In this document: in pieces, positions 35,187 through 38,073 of the stretch
Position numbering within the stretch: the stretch's first letter is position 1
Layout: the number at the start of each line of letters is the position of its first letter
Assembly (NCBI GenBank): GCA_944380885.1
Contig: CALWIZ010000026.1
Span: 1-38,073, forward strand
Direction of reading: 5' to 3'
Length of the DNA: 38,073 nt
DNA from: an uncultured Clostridia bacterium
GTDB lineage: Bacteria > Bacillota > Clostridia > Oscillospirales > Acutalibacteraceae
Notes under the pieces: model-generated
Seen by the model: the letters and a program-made list of their open reading frames with translations, nothing else
Told to the model about the DNA's origin: nothing
The model's database searches: none
Position numbers and translations under genes: made by a program

Positions 35187-36296
35187 ATGAATTATCCGGA
35201 TATACTGACGTCCTTAAGCGGCGAGAAAATAAGAAGCCGGTTTTTATGGGAAAATTTCCGAAGGTATGAGATAGCCTCGCTTTTCGGCGATTATGTGTAC
35301 GGAAAATGTCCGGTCGGAAAGCCTGACGGAATTTACTTTAAGGTAACCAAAAGCATAAGCGGTTTTCACGGTCATAAAATCACATATAATGAAATAACAG
35401 CGAGCTTTTCGGATTACTCGTTTAAGATAATGGGTTTTATTCCTCAGACAGAACAAAGGATTCCGGCATTTGTCTATCTGATGATTGAGGCTCAGGAAAA
35501 ACGTTCAGACCTTCTTAATGAGCCGCAGAGCGATTTTTTGCCTGTCCTTGATATAGCAGGGCGGGGATATGCCGTATTTGTTCTGCCGTCTTCAGGCATT
35601 TATCCGGACTGGGAGAATAAAGCGGATTACCGTAAAGGTGTTTTCAGCGTACTTGCTCCTGACAGGGAAAAACGAAGAAACAATGACTGGGCTACAATTT
35701 CCGCATGGGCATGGGGAATGTCTAGAGTTATCGATTATCTTGAAACGCGCGATGATATAGATACTGGCAGTATTGCTGTTGCGGGACATTCGCGCGGAGG
35801 AAAAACCGCTCTCTGGTGTGCTGCTAATGACAGCAGGGCTTCCTTTGCGGTTTCAAACGCTTCCGGCTGTATGGGAGCGTCGGTTCTTCGCGGAAAAACA
35901 GGGGAACACATAAAAGACATAAATAGAACCGATTGGTTCTGCGAAAATTTCAGAAAGTTTGATGATAACGAAGAAATGCTGCCGGTTGATCAGCATATGC
36001 TGCTGTCGCTTATAGCGCCGCGGCTGCTGTATGTGGAGAGCTGCAGTGAGGACGAATGGGCGGATCCGGTCAACGAGCGGCTCGCATGCAGACTTGCAAG
36101 TCAGGTTTATTCGGAAATATACGGAGTAAAGGGCGTTGCTTTGCCCGATGAGCCGGTTGAGGCCGACAGGACTTATCATGAAGGCAGTATCGGATATCAT
36201 ATGAAATCAGGAAAGCACAGTATAACTTCCGAGGACTGGAAATATTTTATGGATTTCTGGGATGAAAAACGGAATGGCGGCAAAAAAGAGGAGTGA
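35187..36296 (+). CDS. CE15-like (glucuronoyl esterase-related) alpha/beta hydrolase
   Basis: The 369-residue protein carries the strong CE15-like string WATISAWAWGMSRVIDYLE, then Ser202 in GHSRGGKTALW as nucleophile. LPVDQHMLLSLIAPRLLYV and SCSEDEWADPVNERL follow, and HSITSEDW with His344 closes the triad. These are the hallmarks of bacterial CE15 proteins, and of the acetylxylan-esterase annotations often given to them. Bacterial CE15 members are usually secreted, but here no signal peptide is seen, so cytoplasmic use on imported esterified oligosaccharides is inferred. Start ATG follows AAGGAAAGGTG. It lies 14 bases after the previous hydrolase and overlaps nothing. Confidence 0.83.
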   Translation: MNYPDILTSLSGEKIRSRFLWENFRRYEIASLFGDYVYGKCPVGKPDGIYFKVTKSISGFHGHKITYNEITASFSDYSFKIMGFIPQTEQRIPAFVYLMIEAQEKRSDLLNEPQSDFLPVLDIAGRGYAVFVLPSSGIYPDWENKADYRKGVFSVLAPDREKRRNNDWATISAWAWGMSRVIDYLETRDDIDTGSIAVAGHSRGGKTALWCAANDSRASFAVSNASGCMGASVLRGKTGEHIKDINRTDWFCENFRKFDDNEEMLPVDQHMLLSLIAPRLLYVESCSEDEWADPVNERLACRLASQVYSEIYGVKGVALPDEPVEADRTYHEGSIGYHMKSGKHSITSEDWKYFMDFWDEKRNGGKKEE

Positions 36297-36301
36297 GAAA
36301 A

Positions 36302-37495
36302 ATGGACGGTACAGATCAGATTTCATACGAAAAACAATTCGAGATATATCCTTCGGCGGAGTACTGTCCGCAGTATGACCCTGACGGATATTCCCGCATA
36401 AAGGCTTTTTCTTTCGCCGGCGTTCCGTTAAACGGAACCGACACAAAGATTTTCGCATTTATCGGCATTCCGGAGCATTGCTGTTTTCCGGCTCCGGCTG
36501 TAATACTGGTTCACGGCGGAGGGTGTCACCCCGACTGCGAATGGATGAATAAATGGATTGACCGAGGATATATAGCCTTGGCAATGGATACTACAGGATA
36601 TTTTCCGGCAAAGGAGCATACTGCGTTCAGTGAGCAAAACCGCGGGGAATGGGTAAGAGAAATACCGAAGGGTATCGTTTCGGAGGGATTTACGGTATCT
36701 CCGGATAACAGCGGAATGAACGATATAAATATTTCTGCCGGTGACAGATGGCTTTATCATGCAGTTTCACAGGTCATTCTTGCGCATAATATCCTTTTGG
36801 CGGACAGTCGTGTTGATTCCGGCAAAATAGGAATTTCCGGAATTTCATGGGGCGGTGTTATCGTTTCAGCCGTAATCGGAATAGACAGAAGATTTGCGTT
36901 TGCGGTACCGATTTACGGCTCTGCGTTTCTTGCCGAGGGGTTATCGCAAATAGACAAACCGTTCAGGCTTCCCGAAAACAGTGAATGGCTTGCCGAAAAA
37001 AGATATGACGGACTTGAAACACCGGTAATGTGGCTTTGCTGGAATGATGACTGCTGCTTTTCACTTAATTCAAATGCGCTTTCATACGCGTCAGTATCCA
37101 AAAGCAGCCCTAAATCTCTTTTGTCAATGAAGCATCTTATGTACCACTCACATACAAACGCATATAACTGTGAGGAAAGCTATTGGTTCGCAGACTGTAT
37201 AATTAACGAAAAAGACGTGCCGGCGGTAAGCTGCAGAATATGTAACGGCGAACTTATAGCAGATATTTCACAGCAGGTAAGCTCAATACGCCTTTTTTAC
37301 ATAACCGAGAAAATGGAATATGTAAAACACATAAAATACGGTATAGACAACTGCTTTATGAAACAGGAATGGCAGATAAATGATATCGAGACATCTGAAA
37401 GGAAAATAAAAATTCCTGAAAACGCGGCAGAATATTATGTTGAGTTTACACTTGACAACGGCATAGTAATTTGCTCCGATTATTTTCAAAAATAA
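36302..37495 (+). CDS. Alpha/beta hydrolase, acetylxylan-esterase/dienelactone-hydrolase type
   Basis: The 397-residue protein has VILVHGGG as oxyanion strand, GISWGG with Ser182, CWNDDC with Asp249/250, and HSHT with His282 or His284 as the likely catalytic His. It is a serine esterase of the acetylxylan-esterase-like group, and the C-terminal ~90 residues form an extra beta-domain. ATG 36302 is preferred because GAGGAG sits 8 bases before it; GTG 36293 would sit on that site and overlap the upstream stop. It has no signal peptide. It is the last gene in the run and the third hydrolase in a row, which suggests stepwise de-esterification. Confidence 0.8.
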   Translation: MDGTDQISYEKQFEIYPSAEYCPQYDPDGYSRIKAFSFAGVPLNGTDTKIFAFIGIPEHCCFPAPAVILVHGGGCHPDCEWMNKWIDRGYIALAMDTTGYFPAKEHTAFSEQNRGEWVREIPKGIVSEGFTVSPDNSGMNDINISAGDRWLYHAVSQVILAHNILLADSRVDSGKIGISGISWGGVIVSAVIGIDRRFAFAVPIYGSAFLAEGLSQIDKPFRLPENSEWLAEKRYDGLETPVMWLCWNDDCCFSLNSNALSYASVSKSSPKSLLSMKHLMYHSHTNAYNCEESYWFADCIINEKDVPAVSCRICNGELIADISQQVSSIRLFYITEKMEYVKHIKYGIDNCFMKQEWQINDIETSERKIKIPENAAEYYVEFTLDNGIVICSDYFQK

Positions 37496-37593
37496 TTTGA
37501 GTTACGGATATAAATCTTTTAATCAGTCTGAAAAATAATAACTGTTTTTGCAGGATTGTAAAAAGATTTTTCCGACAGCGGTTATATTTTAAA
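37496..37593. other. Spacer after the last gene
   Basis: An AT-rich gap of about 100 bases separates the last stop codon from the palindromic tail. I see no ribosome binding site, start or convincing promoter in it. Confidence 0.6.
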
Positions 37594-37651
37594 AAGCGCC
37601 TGAGTAATCCACACTCAGGCGCTTGAGAGTGTCGAAAAAGTCGACACTCTC
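37594..37651 (-). terminator. Two adjacent perfect hairpins, likely minus-strand terminator
   Basis: AAGCGCCTGAGT (37594-37605) pairs with ACTCAGGCGCTT (37613-37624) over 12 base pairs. Immediately next, GAGAGTGTCGA (37625-37635) pairs with TCGACACTCTC (37641-37651). Read on the minus strand, the first hairpin ends in a U-run, so it would stop transcripts coming from the right. On the plus strand no U-run follows. Confidence 0.6.
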
Positions 37652-38073
37652 CCCCGTAGGAATGCCGTTCGCTCGAAAATCAAAGATTTTCGGACTGCAC
37701 TCCCTACTCTTGCGGTACCCGAAAAAAATTACGCTTGGAGCGCGTATTTTTTTCGACCGCGGCGCCATAAGAAGCTCTTTTATCCCGCCACAGGCGGCAA
37801 TCGCTTGTTAAGCTCCGCCAATACCATCACTGCGCCCCCGAAACCCGCTTGTTAAGCGGCTTTTCGCTTACAAGGTGTTTTTTCGACGCACCTGTCGCCG
37901 AAAAAATAAAATGCGGCTTATCGCCGCAGAAAAAAATTTTGAGGTTTACCGACAGAATTCAACGCCCGCGGAACTCCGCGGGCGTTGAATTTTATGTTAA
38001 TGCCTTTAGGCTGGTTTGCTCAAAGAGCAAACCAAACAACCACCCGCTATGCGGGTGTGCGTAAAAAGTTATA
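37652..38073. repeat. Gene-free, palindrome-dense tail
   Basis: No gene is supported. I count eight further hairpins: CGAAAATC/GATTTTCG (37674-37692), CGAAAAAAATTACGC with a near-match to 37755, CCGCC/GGCGG (37785-37797), CCGCTT/AAGCGG (37845-37859), TGCGGC/GCCGCA (37912-37928), a 17-base-pair stem at 37956-37991 with a 2-base loop, GGTTTGCTC/GAGCAAACC (38013-38033) and CACCCGC/GCGGGTG (38041-38057). The 17-bp stem followed by TTTT could be a bidirectional terminator. The remainder looks like dispersed intergenic repeats or a non-coding mobile remnant. Confidence 0.6.
37956..37991 (+). terminator. Strong 17-bp hairpin, possible bidirectional terminator
   Basis: AATTCAACGCCCGCGGA (37956-37972) pairs perfectly with TCCGCGGGCGTTGAATT (37975-37991) around a 2-base loop. 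GC-rich at its centre and AT-rich at both ends, it is followed by TTTATG on the plus strand. It could terminate in either direction. Confidence 0.5.

Noticed and set aside
37751..37850. Short minus-strand peptide frame starting ATGGTATTGGCGGAG in the tail
   Set aside because: It would code for only 15 residues, has no clear ribosome binding site and sits in the palindromic repeats, although it could mark a repeated element.
37623..38064. Two short plus-strand open frames (62 and 71 codons) in the tail
   Set aside because: They run through perfect hairpins, lack ribosome binding sites and read as low-quality protein.
1..38073. tRNA, rRNA, prophage or transposase genes
   Set aside because: None seen on either strand; only short palindromes hint at mobile remnants.

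Overview
The window looks like a chromosomal polysaccharide-utilisation region from an anaerobic gut-type Firmicute, most likely in Clostridia / Oscillospirales. This is inferred from lipoprotein signals, a dockerin, AGGAGG-type ribosome binding sites, ATGA overlaps and the family mix; there is no rRNA or housekeeping marker to fix the taxon. Twenty-two genes are supported. One is on the minus strand (an AraC-family regulator at the left edge) and 21 run on the plus strand with gaps of 0-70 bases or short overlaps, so most of the window reads as one long operon or a few nested ones.

Layout. 1-236: left flank with short palindromes. 237-1010: AraC/cupin regulator, divergent from the rest. 1171-3981: aldose-epimerase-like protein and an (alpha/alpha)6-barrel glycosidase of the GH63/MGH1 type. 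4000-15153: a seven-gene transport/surface module, made of a solute-binding protein fused to N-terminal carbohydrate-binding-like domains, a permease pair, an NHL-propeller/YIP1 membrane protein, a DUF5696-like lipoprotein and a second permease pair. No ABC ATPase is present. 15174-21667: a 1726-residue membrane-anchored protein with six ~234-residue modules and a GH16-like domain, and a membrane-anchored GH29-like protein. 21664-26766: cytoplasmic catabolism (TIM-barrel isomerase, Gfo/Idh/MocA oxidoreductase, GH95, GH29-like). 26832-32306: a lipoprotein solute-binding protein, preceded by a plausible internal promoter, and a 1341-residue secreted GH29-like protein with four modules related to those of the giant protein and a C-terminal dockerin. 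A hairpin follows. 32377-37495: GH36-like alpha-galactosidase and three consecutive alpha/beta hydrolases, one resembling CE15. 37496-38073: gene-free, densely palindromic tail.

Working model (inference). Large surface proteins bind or trim a decorated, probably plant-derived glycan outside the cell. Oligosaccharides enter through one or both permease pairs, powered by an ATPase encoded elsewhere. GH95, GH36, GH63-like and GH29-like enzymes and esterases, all without signal peptides, finish the breakdown in the cytoplasm, and the isomerase/oxidoreductase pair handles a released or oxidised sugar. Fucose/galactose-type branches and ester decorations fit the enzyme set, but the exact substrate cannot be read from sequence.

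The most novel parts are the seven-gene two-permease-pair module, the new modular repeat shared by two surface proteins (with an A-B-A-B arrangement in both), and three GH29-like paralogues placed in three different compartments.
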